Below, one piece after another: positions 1-12,180 of a stretch of DNA of 64,000 nucleotides. Below the pieces are notes generated by a model, which was not told where the DNA came from, did not search any database, and was given only the letters and a program-made list of their open reading frames with translations. Origin of the DNA: Gordius sp. MW1. Its lineage: Eukaryota; Nematomorpha; Gordioida; Gordea; Gordiidae. The position numbers were made by a program, and so were the translations under genes. Position 1 is the stretch's first letter, and each line of letters opens with the position of its first letter. The stretch spans positions 22,161,037-22,225,036 of the forward strand of contig OZ038532.1 of NCBI GenBank assembly GCA_964036665.1, written 5' to 3'.

Positions 1-995
1 CATTCAATCTTATCTAACAAATATCGCATGCATGTCCTAAAAGTGCTTTTTTCTATTTTTTGCCAAAAATGTTGCATATGGTCATTTAAAAATATGTTTT
101 TCTTACATTATATATATTTTTTAAGTTTTTAGCCATAAGAATTCTAAATTTTAGAGTATTTCCGGATTTAAAGGGGGGGGGGGGCAGTCGCCCCTCCCTG
201 CCACCCCAGCCCTCACTTAGGGTTCAATGCATAAATAAGCCCAAAAAACTTATGGCGGAGAAAAGCTTTTTTTTTAATCGTGTTTTTGGATTTGAAGAAA
301 AAGAGGGGAAGTAGGCGATTTTTAAATCAAAAATTTTCCATATAAAATCCTATATCACCCAAAATACTTTTATGGGAAAGGGGTCAATTATGTACAGGTC
401 GGTTATAGTTCCTTTACACATTGGCCCCTTGCAGGCCTTTACAGTTAGAATTATAATACATAACTCGTTTTGTTTATAACTTGAAACAAATTTCTTAACT
501 GAGTAAAAATACTTATTGGTATCCTTCCTGACTATAAAATATTGATTTTTGTAATATTGCATTTCTTGTCTACACTATAAAATAAATTTAACTACAAGAA
601 TTTTATAAAAATAAAAAAGTTTCAATATTGTACCCACACCTTAACGAAATTGAGCTAAGTAAGGCATGCTCAAGGCACACTATAGATTTAATTTATTGTG
701 GAGTGTAAAACCAACAGTCAAACTGGCCCTCATAAACGTATGCAAGTAGTAGACTTTGAGTCTTCCTGTAATAAATTGGGGTAGTGTTATTTGCCTTTTA
801 ATTTAGGCAAAAGTAAACTAGATAAAACTCACACGCAGGGGCTCGCTTGCTAGGAAAGAGGCGTCCCTAAATTTCCTATGTTTTGTCTACACAGCTAAAT
901 AAACAATCACCAAAATTTTAGTGCCAACACCCATTAAACTATCCCAAATCGTAAACCAAAAATCAGGTGACGCGAGCACACGTGATGCTGATCAC
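1..995. other. Probable mind bomb intron; no exon recognised
   Basis: The next mind bomb exon should lie to the left of 996, but I see no ankyrin or Mib-repeat coding sequence here. The stretch is AT-rich apart from a GC-rich patch near 170-215 with a 12-base G run followed by C-rich sequence. That patch resembles the GC-rich end of the interspersed repeat seen at 1493-1644. Confidence 0.5.
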
Positions 996-3900
996 TTGTC
1001 TCATAGCGTCGGTCCATTCCCCGTGACCGTGTTGCAGGGTGCGTACACGCTCCAATTCGTTACATATCTGTACTATATCGCCCACCGCGGCCGGATTCTC
1101 TACGATTTCGACTTCGCCACCCGACTCACCAGCTGATGGTACCGTCGGGATTGAGGTACCAGGTTGTTGAGAAGAATTATCATTGGGCGGAGTGTTGGGC
1201 GTCGCGACATCAGTCACCTTGTTGAGTACCGCCGGGTTGAGAGTCCATCTGGGAGAAATCAGATGTTCATATTCATTCATTTGTTTACAAAAGGGGGATA
1301 GACTGGCGAACAGCTATTTTTTGCATTCTTAAGCAACTTAGAATGCCATTTTGGTGGATTTATTTGCTAGGCGCCCTCGTGGAGTGATTAATTGCAAAAT
1401 TTCAAATTTGAAAGAAAGAACAATGAGAACATAAAAGGATTACCGTTACATACATAAATTTGCATTTATTTCATTTCAACAAAATGAATAACCATGGGCG
1501 TGGCCAGCATTGGGATTAGAGGGTGGCAATAATAATTAAGGAAATGATAATTTTTTGAAATTTTAGCCATAATTTTAATAAATTTTAACAAATTTTTGGA
1601 TTTAGGGAGGGGGGGGGGGGCAGCCGCCCTTGTTTGCGCCCATGTGAATAACGTTTGTTCGGTTAATATACATGTCAAATGGCGACCTACACCCTTACTT
1701 AATAATTAACAGCTGTTTGTCTGTGTATTTTATCTCATTGGTCTATGGGTAGGTAATTTAAATTGCTCGTTAAATACACTAAAACTATTATAAATATGAA
1801 AATAAGGATATTTAGTGAATCTTTCTAGAATTTTCGGCGAACTGTTTACTAACTAGGCCTATTTTTCCTAGGATTGAACAATGATTTGTTTGTTTACCAT
1901 TCTTTAACATTAGAAAATTCAGAAAGAAAATCTAATATAACCATATATGTTAAAAAGAAGAGGTCAAAGAGTAAAGCTAAAGTCAAGTTGGTGTATATTG
2001 GGTTCCACATAATATATTTATTAAACAAAAATATTTATAAATTTATGTGGTATAATTGAGAAAAAAATGTCCTTTTATCAAAGTAATTGGTCAATCATCC
2101 CCCAAAATCCAAATATTCATATATAATAAAAAAAATTTAACTCAAAATTTTAAAGGACAAACCTTTTATCCCTAAATTACCTTCAAACTTTGTGCTGTCC
2201 CATTATATTTGACTTATTCATATAAACGTGAAATTAATAACAAATAAAAATCACCGATTTCCACTCGGGTATAGTACTATGATATCTTGATCCTCATCTA
2301 AGCCAACTACAGTACCTGTGCTTCCAAGACACTATACAACAAATTAAAATTTATATAAAATTACTCTAATTATTTATTAAGCATAACTTATGAAACAAAA
2401 AGATACAAACGTTTATCTATAAAATATATTTGTTAAATAGGGGCAAAAAAATAATATCTTTAAAAAACTAAATATAATTATTAATTTTTATTAACTAAAT
2501 ATTCAAAGATTATTAAACTAATGGGTTGAGGAGAAAGTTCGATTTATCGATTTTTTGCTTCTGTTGAATTATATAATATTCATTAAGTAAAACTCTTTCC
2601 CCTCTAAAAAACTGTGCCAATCGTGATTTTAAGAAATTTAGTTTTTTACAACTTTCGCGACGTCAAAAGGGAGTATCCAAACGGTAAAAATCAACATTTT
2701 CAACACCTGCTATTCTTCGCTTTTCACCGTGGTCAAAACGCTGCTGAAACAGCCCGCGACATTTGTAAAGTATACGGAGAAAGTGTCATAGTTGAGTCTA
2801 CAGCACAAAATGATTAGCAAAGTTCAAAAATGGCGATTTTGACATCGCTGACAAGCCCCGTAGCGGAAGACCCTCGGTTTTCGACGAACAGTGTCTCAGA
2901 GCACTTTTTAAGGAGGACGGTCGCCAAAGAAGTCGTGAATTGGCGGAAATAATGAAGTTCGATCAGAAAACCATCCTAAATCATCTTCATTCGATAAGAT
3001 TTGTCGAAAAATTGGGATCTTGGATCCGTCACGAGCTTAACGAAAGCCACAAAGAAAATCGCCTTCAAATTGCTTCTCAACATCTCGCCCGTCATCGAAC
3101 AACCCGCGGTCATAAACAGCGTTTTTTGTACCGAATCGTCACGGGAGATGAGAAATGGTATTTGTCCGTAAATTTGAAGCAAAGAAAGGAGTGGGTGGCT
3201 CCTGGAGCGACTCCAAAGCCGAGGGTCAAGCCTGACCTCCATCCAAAAAAGACCATGATCTGCGTTTGGTGGGACTGGGAGGGCATCCTGCATTGGGAAA
3301 TTCTGGAAAGGAATGCCACGGTCAACAAGGAGCTCTATATATCCCAGCTACACCGCGTGAATGAAACCATTCGACTCAAAAGACCCCATCGACAAGGCCA
3401 GACCATAATCCTTCACGACAATGCAAGGCCCCATGTTGCTCTAGTCGTAAAAGCCGCACTCCAAGAGCTCGAATGGGAGGTCCTTCAGCATCCACCATAT
3501 TCTCCGGACCTTGCACCGACGGATTACCATCTTTTCCGCTCTCTCTCGAACCATATGAGGGGCGTTACCTTGGACAATGTAGAGGGCCTTAAAAACTGGC
3601 TCAACAACTTCTTCGATACCAGACCGGTCGATTTTTGGCGTAAAGGCATCGAAAAATTGGTCAAAAATGGGAGGAGGTCGTAAACAGCAACGGCGAATAT
3701 ATTATTGAATAAGTTATTGGTATAACAATAAATAATCGTTAAATAAAAGACTTTGATAAAAACTCTACAAACTTTTTCCTCAACCTAATATTAAGGTTTA
3801 CCAAAATTACTTCAATTTGATCAACATATATTTATTCTTCCATTCAAAATCAAATTTAATTATTAAAACTTTGAACATTAATTTTTATTGTTTCTGCACA

Positions 3901-5072
3901 CAAAAAACTTATTATATTATTAGTGTAGAAATGATATTTATATTTATTTTATCAATGAATGTACTTCAAACATCTCTTCAGTCCAACCACCATGAGTATG
4001 TTGCAAACTCTGAACTATTTCCAAATCTAGGTCTATGTTTACCCTATCATCCACTTTAAAAGTACCACTAGCTATGGGTGGTGAAATTTGTTCACCTGAA
4101 AGACAAATAATAAAAATGTTTCCAACAAAAAGTATATTCTGTTTCAAAATTTCTTAAAATTAAAAAAAATATTATAAACATGAATTGAAAAAGCATATAC
4201 CTAACAAAGGCAAATGGTCTCTGTAAAATGATCCTCCTTTACCATCAGTAAATACTTTGAGATCAACCTATATATAAATTTTAATAATTTTGAACCATAA
4301 AAAAATATACTAACACTGCCTTCAAAACCGACCCTGTATAAATTTTTGTTTCCAGAATCCCATATAACATACACAGCACTTCTAGGTGCACTAGGTTTCC
4401 ATTCTAATATTTCAGTGAGTTTGCCTCTCTTCCCTGAACCCCCATCTTGGTCATCCCATTGCCAATCAACACCTCTAACAACTCTTGCACTAGGAAAAAG
4501 ACCTCTTGTATTAGACTTTTTCCCCTTTTTCCTAGGCTCAATAAGAACCCTAATAATTTTAAGGAATTTTAATTAAAGTTTGCAATATTACTTTTCACTT
4601 CTAGGTTGATTAATTCTATAAAATCTATGTCTTAAATTATGTTTATCACTATGGTAACAAATTGAGCACAAATCACAGTTAAAGCACTCTGTGCATTTCC
4701 ATCTTATGCCATATATTGGTTGAGTATGACAGGTGTGACATTTAATTCCATCATGCTTAATACCTTATTAAATATAGAGAAAATATTTCTTTTATTATTA
4801 CCTGATGGCGCGGTGTCCAAAATTTTAATATCATAAAAACCAGATGTTCTGTAATTAGCTGCAATACCATTATCCCATACAATTAAAACCTCTTCAGGAG
4901 ATTCAAAATTTCTAATAGTCCCAACATGACCCTCTCCACCATCTTGTTTTCCCCATTTCCAATCTGGTCCTCTAATTACTCTAGAGCCAATAAAATCCGA
5001 TAAATTGGAAACATTTTCCCTCAAGGGACTTGAAGCAGTGGGGGACGAAATATTTTGGTTTTCAATATCCAT
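996..5072 (-). CDS. mib1: Mind bomb E3 ubiquitin ligase, N-terminal 402 codons (partial, continues off left edge)
   Basis: Seven minus-strand exons join in frame: 5072-4802, 4763-4592, 4549-4315, 4267-4201, 4095-3965, 2331-2255, 1248-996. All have GT..AG borders, and the total is 1,206 nt. Exon 1 carries the first MIB/HERC2 domain ([20 protein letters not shown]-type core; here [20 protein letters not shown]). Exon 2 is a ZZ-type zinc finger with paired cysteines ([16 protein letters not shown]). Exon 3 is the second MIB/HERC2 domain ([15 protein letters not shown]). Exons 5-7 hold the paired Mib repeats ([20 protein letters not shown] and [14 protein letters not shown]). In animals Mind bomb ubiquitinates Delta/Jagged ligands to drive their endocytosis and Notch signalling. 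The ankyrin repeats and RING fingers of the family are not in this window and must lie to the left. The first three introns are only 38, 42 and 47 nt. The intron at 2332-3964 carries a mariner transposon. The ATG at 5072 gives a family-like short N-terminus. mib1 versus mib2 was judged from overall similarity only. Confidence 0.93.
1493..1644. repeat. Short interspersed repeat with palindromic GGGCG/CGCCC ends
   Basis: The 152-bp unit begins CATGGGCGTGGCCAGCATT and ends GCGCCCATG, so its ends are inverted copies of each other. It has a G-run next to a GCAGCCGCCC patch. Related copies or pieces lie at about 30961-31092, 37396-37511 and 47329-47460, each with the same 'GGCGTAGCCAGGATT' and 'GGGGGCAGCTGCC' landmarks. 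It looks like a MITE or SINE-like family, and I cannot assign a superfamily. Confidence 0.6.
2521..3788 (+). mobile_element. mariner (Tc1/mariner) transposon in mind bomb intron
   Basis: Terminal inverted repeats read GGTTGAGGAGAAAGTT on the left and GGTTGAGGAAAAAGTT on the right arm (reverse strand). Both sides are flanked by TA (2519-2520 and 3789-3790), the mariner target duplication. The element is about 1.27 kb, a usual mariner length, and holds one transposase reading frame that is broken once. It lies in a mind bomb intron in the opposite orientation to that gene. Confidence 0.9.
2614..3683 (+). pseudogene. mariner transposase, frameshifted
   Basis: The N-terminal helix-turn-helix part (2614-2817, with [17 protein letters not shown]) and the catalytic part (2940-3683) are in different frames, so the gene is disrupted between about 2800 and 2940. 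The catalytic part keeps the DD34D signature: TGDEKW, then HDNARPH, then [13 protein letters not shown]. The WVPHEL-type linker is present as SWIRHEL. Mariner transposases cut and paste DNA at TA sites. This copy should not make a full-length enzyme unless the break is a sequencing error. Confidence 0.88.
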
Positions 5073-6248
5073 ATGCTAAGCATGGGCTTTACCGTAATAA
5101 GGTACAAAACATTTCTTTGCTTTTAGAAGATTTTTACCCTCACAATCAATGTTCCTTAAAGATTTATTGTCGGGAAGTTAGAGGATGTTAAATACAAATA
5201 AGACAAAATATTATAATAATTATAATTAAATTTGAATCAGTTGCAATTGACCAAAGAGCAAATAACAAATAAATATCTACGAAAATGCATTTGTCGATTA
5301 AAATGTGTGCATCTAATCCTAACCCAAACCCTAACCTAAAACCCCGACCTAAAACACTAACCTTAACGTTTTCGTCTCTGTAAACCCCTCTCAAGGAGCA
5401 TTTTCGTTAAATATTCATAGACATTCGTAGACATTCATAGATATTTGGTCAGTTAAACTTTGGTCGAATGCACCGATACGATTTAATTTAACACCCTCTA
5501 ACATTTCCAATAATAAATCTATAAAGAACATTTCTTTGCTTGTAAATTTTTTTTAAACAGTTTGAAATTTATATACAATTTTTATTATCAATAAATTCAT
5601 TTTGTTAGGAAAAAAAAAGAATATAACGCAATTTAAAAGTATGCATTCATAAAATTTTTTTAGGCTAACCAAAAAATGTTTCAAATCATGACGAGAACAT
5701 TATCTGCAGATATATATAGAAGGCATCAAAGGATGGAAAATATATTTGTATATTAAAAACAATAATATTTAGGTTTCTAATGCTAATGTTAAATAAAACT
5801 CTGTATTATTAATAACCTATGTTATACATACGCATACTAGTCCAAACAGCAAGGGCGTGTCATCCCAGGGTATTGACTATTTTTAGGACTTCCACATTCT
5901 CACTTTTTTTCTTCCTTATCTTTGCACCTAAGCCCGCCGCATCCTTTATGATTGAGTTTGTTTGCCATTTCGGTGAAGGCAACCCCCCCCCCCCCCCCGA
6001 GAGTTTTGATTGAAGGAAGCATGAACTCAAGTTCCATCATGAAGTCATAATTTATAATGATAGGCTAAAATTGAAATTCAATAAATTATTTTAATTTGTC
6101 AATAAAAAAATATGAAATTGGCGAAATTAAATTTTCTTACAAATCAGGTGGAAATCATTCATAGACATCAATTTTTAACATCTGTGAACCCTAATTTACA
6201 ATCTTGAAAGTTACAAAATATATTTAATTAAAAAATATCAATAGGCAA
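5073..6248. other. Upstream region of mind bomb; no gene seen
   Basis: This AT-rich stretch upstream of the mind bomb start would hold its promoter, but I see no clear core promoter element. A few imperfect TTAGGG-like words (about 5310-5360) and a short ATAGACATTC repeat (about 5415-5445) are present. A 14-base C run lies near 5985. Confidence 0.5.
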
Positions 6249-8085
6249 TGTGGTGTTTCCCCCTCCCTGAATTATCATTACTTATTTTTATTACTTTACG
6301 CGTAACACACGATTCTTTATTAGCTTATTTGATTTTGTTTTTGTTTGTTTATTTCTTCGTATACTTATATGCTACGATTATTATTTATCGGATGACTAAT
6401 GAGTCACGACAGATTACCTCTGTTTATTACGTTACTGTACGTTTGTTTATGACGTTACTCTACTCCTGTTTATGATGTTACTATACGCCTGTTTATGTTA
6501 AATCATGTTTCTATTCCCCCTTCCCTATTTTTTTTTATTACCCTGTTACTCAAGTTTTTGTTTTAAATTGCTAGAAATGTACTGAGTCATAGCTTTAGCT
6601 AGAAAAACTTTACTTGGAAATGTGCCAAGAATAATGATGAGCGATAGTTATATATATGCCTTTTTTAAAAAATGCATTTATTCTCGATTCTCGATTCTTC
6701 CTTTTTTTCTTTTCTTTTTGAGTGAATAAATATATCCGAAAAGATGTAAAATTAGAAAGACAATTTACTAAACCATCGCCTATAATTTTATCGCGGACAT
6801 TTATATTAATAAGTACATTTTTTTTCGATAATTATGAAATTGATTAGAACACAACAAAGCCTTTTATCATTATGAAAATTTAGATTATTCTTAAATAAAT
6901 AAAATTCTAATTCGGACAATTAAATAAATAAAATTCTAATTCGGGCATTAATAAAATTCTTAAATTGGACTATGGAAATAAAGTGCGTTGATTTAAAAAG
7001 GTAAATAAAGAAGATGGAAGGTACTAAAGTGAATAAAAAATCCTCAGTTATTTGTTTTGTAAAAAACAAAAAAATGGTGTCAGAAAATGTGGAACAATTG
7101 AACCTTCGGCAACCAACTCCAAAACAAAATATTGGCAAACAGACGATTGAAAATCCCGAACCAGCTATTCCGTTCGTTAATTCAGTGCAAGAAATATTCT
7201 CAGACACGAATACACCTAACGAAAGGGAAAAATTCTTAAGCGAATACCCACCCAAACTGAAGCATACCTGAGTGTCAACAAATGAAAAATATATTCACAC
7301 CAATTATTCGATACTTAAATATTATGTAAGATAGTATACTTGTTTTTTTTCACATATATTAATGATATGGCGATTGTATTGTTATTAACCAATATTAAAC
7401 CAAACCCCCCGTTTTCTTTTATTATTATTATTATTGGTGGTTGGCGCATGTTTTTATAAAATTAGGAAGTTGTGGCGAGAGAAATGATAATGTATAAAAT
7501 CACAATTGACAGTGTAGGTATAAAATAAAAGTAAAACGGTACAGCCTTTTGATGATGATTTAGTATATATTGATTATAATTTTGGTTGAAGCTGTTGCCC
7601 AGTGGTGCTTTATAGAGCTGGGACAATGTCCATTAGCCATGCGTATAGAGCTGGGACGACGTCCAGTAGCCATGAAGTACCCCAACTAATTCACAGTGCA
7701 GGATTTCATTGAAATCAGTTGCCATGAATCAGTTCCGAAAGCAAAAGCAGAACGATAAATTAAATGAATGGGCTAGATGTCAGCAATTGTTTAAAAATTA
7801 TATTGTCGGTTATACCTATGATTTATTTGAACTATGATTAAGAAATAAGGTAGATCGCCGCCTCGACCCTTAGGTTAAACCGCCTCGACCTCGAACTAAA
7901 ATTGTTACCCCTGTACCTTTATCGGATCGGCAGGACTCCAAGTCTTTGACTTCTCGATAAAGGGGGAAGTGTGGTGTTTCCCCCTCCCTGAATTATTATT
8001 ACTTATTTTTATTACTTTACGCGTAACACACGATTGTTTATTAGCTTATTTATTTTTGTTGGTTTGTTTATTCCCCCCCACACAC
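6249..8085 (+). mobile_element. LTR-like direct-repeat pair, probable non-autonomous LTR retroelement remnant
   Basis: The sequence starting TGTGGTGTTTCCCCCTCCCT at 6249 recurs at 7970 with only a few changes over roughly 110 bp, then the two copies diverge. The second copy is preceded by a purine-rich AAAGGGGGAAG tract (7960-7969), which looks like a polypurine tract in front of a 3' LTR starting with TG. I found no reverse transcriptase in between. One 85-codon open frame (7014-7271) is unrecognised. A tandem pair of about 36 bp (TATAGAGCTGGGAC...) lies at 7609-7675. I could not find the 3' end or a target-site duplication, so the element call is tentative. Confidence 0.4.
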
Positions 8086-8619
8086 GCATATAAATATACG
8101 CTATTGTGCCTAATCCCTCTACGATTAAAAATAGATTTTATTACCCATCGCGATCGAGCGCTTTTTATGGCCATCGCGTTATATTAGTATAGAATTAAAA
8201 TCGTATTTTGTTAACATGAGTTCGCAATCGCTTGTTATTATTTTATTTTATCTTTTAAAAAGCGCAGTCATATTATCATTATTTTTCGCGTAGTTAAAAA
8301 GCGAAATTGTTACGATATTATAATTATTATTTTATTTCTGGTTTGATAGTAAATAAAGATTAGTCGATAGAAATAAAAAGGGAACAAAAATTAGTCCTCC
8401 CTTTTTTCGGGGAGGACCGAAATGATTAATAAATCCCCGTTTAATAAATTCCATCAATCCGACCTTTTAATGTGGGGGATTTATTAGATAAATAAACATA
8501 AATAAATGCTTTTAGAATTATTAAATCACTATCTTACTTATATACTTAAAAAGAATTATTATTAATAATAGATTCTATTGTTTGTTTTTATTGATATAAT
8601 ATGTTTATTTTGAATTGCA

Positions 8620-9290
8620 GATGTCTGGTAAATATAAAAGTACTCTTTTACACTACTTTAGTAAAAAGGAAAAGCCTAATAAAAAAGATGGTAAATAAGA
8701 TTTAATTTGGAATAATTTTAATTATGTATGGGTATTGTGTTTATATAAAATATGACATGAATGTGTTTGTTTGTAATAGGTAAAGATGGGACTGCTGAAT
8801 TAAAAAAACTCTTGTTTTATCCCTTACTATGGGAAATTATGGTAATTGTTTTTAAGCATATTTTAAATATATATAAGTTAAAGGCAGATATTATTATGCT
8901 TCCAGCAGTGAAATTTGCATGAACTCTGAAAGAGGCAAGAAAGATTTTGGTTTTAATATAGAAGTATTATATATATTTTCATGTTTTAGGTCAAGATGAA
9001 AATTGTAATTCTGCTGGAGTGGGGAAAACTGTCTCTTCTTTTTCTTAGATAAAAATGCTGGTAATTAAAATAGGGCAAGTTGTTTTTATTTTATTAATAT
9101 ATATTGATAAAGATGAGTGTATTGGCAGCTCTACTAATTGCTCAGTCTCTGAAAGTAAAAAACACGGGCAAAATTTAAAACTTAAACCATCAAATTTATG
9201 ATTTCAAGGACATCTAAATACAAATGGCTAATTTTTGATGAAGCCTTAGGTGGGGCTTTATGCTCTGTCTGTACTCTTTACAACATACTT
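8620..9290 (+). pseudogene. Decayed N-terminal part of a TTF/ZMYM-type zinc-finger (hAT-like) protein
   Basis: After a TTGCAG acceptor an ATG opens MSGKYKSTLLHYFSKKEK, a short basic leader typical of hAT/ZMYM-like proteins. Further exon-like pieces follow near 8780 and 8992. Near 9205-9290 one frame reads KYKWLIFDEALGGALCSVC, matching the 'W..yd...g.fC..C' core of the TTF-type zinc finger that precedes hAT transposase domains. Stops separate the pieces and no dimerisation domain follows, so it looks dead. The family assignment rests on one motif. Confidence 0.45.
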
Positions 9291-9479
9291 TCTTAAAAGA
9301 ACACTTGCCCGTTATTACATGTATTTATTTAATGATTATGTGTGTATGTATCTATTTATATATCACTTATATCACCAATAAAAATCAGTAAACACAATAC
9401 AAAATGGTTTAGCAATTAAAAAAATTTTTTACCCCCCCCCCCGGAAGTTGAAAATACCCCCCCCCCCGGAGCATTTTTC

Positions 9480-10430
9480 AAACGAAACCCTGAAGGCAAC
9501 GTTCTTCGCTGTTGCAATGGCTTTGGCCTCGGCTCTCTCTGCCTCTATATATTCTTGAAAATCCTCCGACTTTTTTGATTATGCTACCGTTTATATAGAA
9601 TTTTTGTCCTCAATAAATCGCTAATAAATTGATTCAAACTAACAAGGTTCCATATTTAATGCTTTGCTTCCTTTTGTTTCTTCTAGAACTTGAATTGCTG
9701 TTATCTATATGTCTTTAGTTAGCGTGTAATAGTCGTCGTCAATGCTTTGTCGTATTCCTGGCACTCAAGCGTGTGGAGGCTTTGTGATAGTATTCCGTTC
9801 GTCGACGTGTTCTTAACCTTGTATCTAATCTGAGGTTCATAAATATTTTTTCTTTCGTGATCCATAACAGGTGCACGATTGACTGGCGATTTCTTCTCCC
9901 GGTATTCCTTTGCAATCTTAAATCCGCCATAAATCCCTTCCGTGTATAAGCAAATATTGAATTTGATATAGTGTTTCTAAATTATAAAGGTTGCACTTTT
10001 AAAAATAGGTGTCAACAATAGCCACGTTGTATGCCTGGGATATTTGAAAAGGTTTTTCCTTCTTATTTCTTCAGGGACATTCCCATAGCTTCCATTATCG
10101 CGTTCATACCCAAGGCGATCTTTCCTAGGTGGGCGTTAAAAGCCGCCTCAAAAATTAGCTTTTCCTATCCTATTCCATGTAACTCCTTTTCCGATGAAGC
10201 AAAGAATATATCTTTTTCTGATTCCATACACATAGGCACACATGACGGTTTGAATGCCGCCTTGATCTGCAATCTTAACCCACATTAACCTGTATGATCA
10301 CCTGACTTCCATCACCTTGACCTTGAACGATTCGCTTGGTTACTTACTGTAAAATAGTTTGTATCCTTCTCCTAACTCCCGAGCTTTGGTTCCGTTCCAT
10401 CCGGTTTATTTTAGGTAGGCGATGTGTACC
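9480..10430 (-). pseudogene. RTE-type non-LTR retrotransposon fragment (endonuclease and linker)
   Basis: Read on the minus strand, several short frames match the better-preserved RTE copy at 37915-39040: an endonuclease stretch (roughly 10030-10430) and a linker with TEYYHKASTRLSARN (about 9740-9930), which parallels NKEYYQKASSLLDARK in the other copy. Multiple frameshifts and stops break it. The fragment starts beside two C-runs (9433-9475). RTE elements insert by target-primed reverse transcription and are commonly truncated. Confidence 0.7.
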
Positions 10431-10712
10431 TTTCCAGTACGTGATGAGGGCAGTGCGTTTGATTGACGTTCGATTCAACGTCAAAACGCATAAAACCCAA
10501 TATCTCGAAAACTACTCGACCGATTTGGCTGGAACATATATTAAAACACGCTCCGGAGTGTGGAGACTAAACTGTGAAATTTTGAGCCAAATCGGTCTGG
10601 TAGTTCTCCAAAATTGGTGGCGGCATACATACATACATAATTACATATATACATACATACATACATCCATACATACATACATACATACATACATACATAC
10701 ATACATACATAG
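10431..10712 (+). repeat. Repeat tail ending in a (CATA)n microsatellite
   Basis: The words CGAAAACTACTCGACCGATTT and GAGCCAAATCGGTCTGG precede a long CATA/TACA tetranucleotide tract (about 10622-10710). This layout resembles the 3' end of a non-LTR element or SINE terminating in a simple repeat, but the family is unknown to me. The 160-codon open frame across it (10336-10818) is not a credible gene. Confidence 0.55.
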
Positions 10713-10758
10713 TTTCATTTTTATATATAAGATTTACATTTTATATTATATTTGTAAG

Positions 10759-10985
10759 TGGTGCCTCTGCCTCAACTACTGCTCCTCAGTCACTCCATAT
10801 TTCTATTTTACCATCTAACATCCTCACCTCTAGAATTTGTAAGTTTGTATTTGAACATTTATAAAAAGTAACATTCTTATCTTTATATATTAATATTTAT
10901 AGATAATGCCTCTGCCTCAACTACTGCTCCTCAGTCACTGCAAACTTGTACGTTGCCCTCTACCATCCTCACCTCTAAATTATAA
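10759..10985 (+). repeat. Two tandem mini-exon-like units, degenerate
   Basis: Units at 10759-10838 and 10903-10985 share GCCTCTGCCTCAACTACTGC and CATCCTCACCTCT. Each follows an AG (TTGTAAG, TTTATAG); the first ends before GTAAGT and the second reads into a TAA stop at 10983-10985. The second unit, read from phase 1, gives ASASTTAPQSLQ..LPSTILTS, which resembles the mini-exons of the FLYWCH gene at 12181-12934 (LPSTIFTS). The first unit is 80 nt, one short of a multiple of three, so this locus is probably a remnant. No upstream coding exon was found. Confidence 0.5.
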
Positions 10986-11416
10986 TGAACAAATTCAATT
11001 AATTTATATGTATTATTTTTAAACTATTATAAAAACAGTGGGGAACTTAAATAATTATTATATATAAAGGATCTTATAATCCCTGATGATCTTAGGAGTC
11101 ATGTTTTTGGTTTTAATCTTTTATAAGTGATCCAAATCTATATAAATTTAGCTTATTAAATTTTGTTTTGCAACTGATAAAGCTGTTATAATATAAATAA
11201 TGATATTGTTATTCTTTTAATAAATATATATTTTTAGCCATTAAATAATATCTTTATTGGAAAAAGATATTAAAACCATGTTTGTCAAATATTAATAGAC
11301 ATTGAAACAAGAATAATGAATTTTATTTGAAGTAAATGTAAAGTAAAATCCCCACTCAAATGAGGTCACCAATACCTATTTTTAATATATTATTTAGTTT
11401 AAATAAGTACTTTTCA

Positions 11417-11700
11417 TTAATCTTGGCCCATGTACGGTTTATACCAAGATGTGCCCCAAAGCTTTGGCCTACAATAGTTCCTTCCATACCATTGTGATAC
11501 AAAGTAAGGATCTGTCTCAGAATCCATAACTACCCTTAAATCCTTCTCTAACAAAATAAAAAAGTTTTACTTTAAGTACCTGTCTTCTGGTAGCAAAATT
11601 TTGCTGTTCTTTTTACAAACAGGAAATTTCCCTTAACATAGTAACCATTAGATTTCCTAACAAAATAAGTTCTCTGTTTGCGTTATAGTTCCATTTACCA
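11417..11700 (-). CDS. Unrecognised two-exon open segment, minus strand
   Basis: Exon 11547-11417 reads from an AG acceptor to TAA and contains MDSETDPYFVSQWYGRNYC and WGTSWYKPYMGQD. It joins in phase to a preceding exon ending at 11580 (GT donor; contains GYYVKGNFLFVKRTAKFCYQ). Extending further upstream needs a frameshift near 11685, so it may be broken. The aromatic-rich composition looks protein-like, but I do not recognise the family. The intron is about 32 nt, as in real genes nearby. Confidence 0.35.
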
Positions 11701-11973
11701 GGTACTCTTTAATGTCACTACAACAATATTCTGCCATTCTATAAAATTAAAAAAACATATTAACTATATTATATATTTAAAGATCATATAAACATGATAA
11801 GTGTAACTTACTTTTAAAAATGAATGATTTAAATAACTAATTACTTTTGAGAGGTTTTGAATATCTAAATAAAATAATTAAACCTTTAAAGATTATATAA
11901 TAAGACTTACTTGGAGATGTTTGACATTTCTCACTTCATAAATTTAAAATAAACGGTAAAGCACAGCGCGTCC

Positions 11974-11981
11974 TGATTGGT
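11974..11981 (-). promoter_or_regulatory. Inverted CCAAT box upstream of FLYWCH mini-exon gene
   Basis: TGATTGGT (reverse complement ACCAATCA) lies about 200 bp upstream of the ATG at 12181. The same octamer precedes the two other mini-exon loci. A promoter role is inferred from position and recurrence only. Confidence 0.35.
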
Positions 11982-12180
11982 CGAGAAAAAAATATCAGGA
12001 TCCTGATGTTATCCTGATATTTTGTTATATGACCCTTGGTTCGTTGACTTGATACCATTCATCCTACATGCTCAATTGCTAATTACTCATCAGTTATACT
12101 CACCTATTCTTACCAGAACTCACCTATTCACATCAGAACGCAGCTGATATTACCGTTTGTTTTAATTTTTAAAGTGTAAA

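Noticed and set aside
350-562. 70-codon minus-strand frame as a further mind bomb exon
   Set aside because: It does not match Mib-repeat or ankyrin sequence and has no convincing splice borders.
5300-5360. Telomere-like CCCTAACC words
   Set aside because: Imperfect and only a few copies in a mixed context; not a telomeric tract.
5980-5998. Homopolymer C/G runs as regulatory or quadruplex elements
   Set aside because: Runs of 8-14 G or C recur in several repeats here and are most simply repeat-associated simple sequence; run lengths may also be unreliable.
10336-10818. 160-codon open frame
   Set aside because: It spans a (CATA)n microsatellite and a repeat tail; the composition is an artefact.
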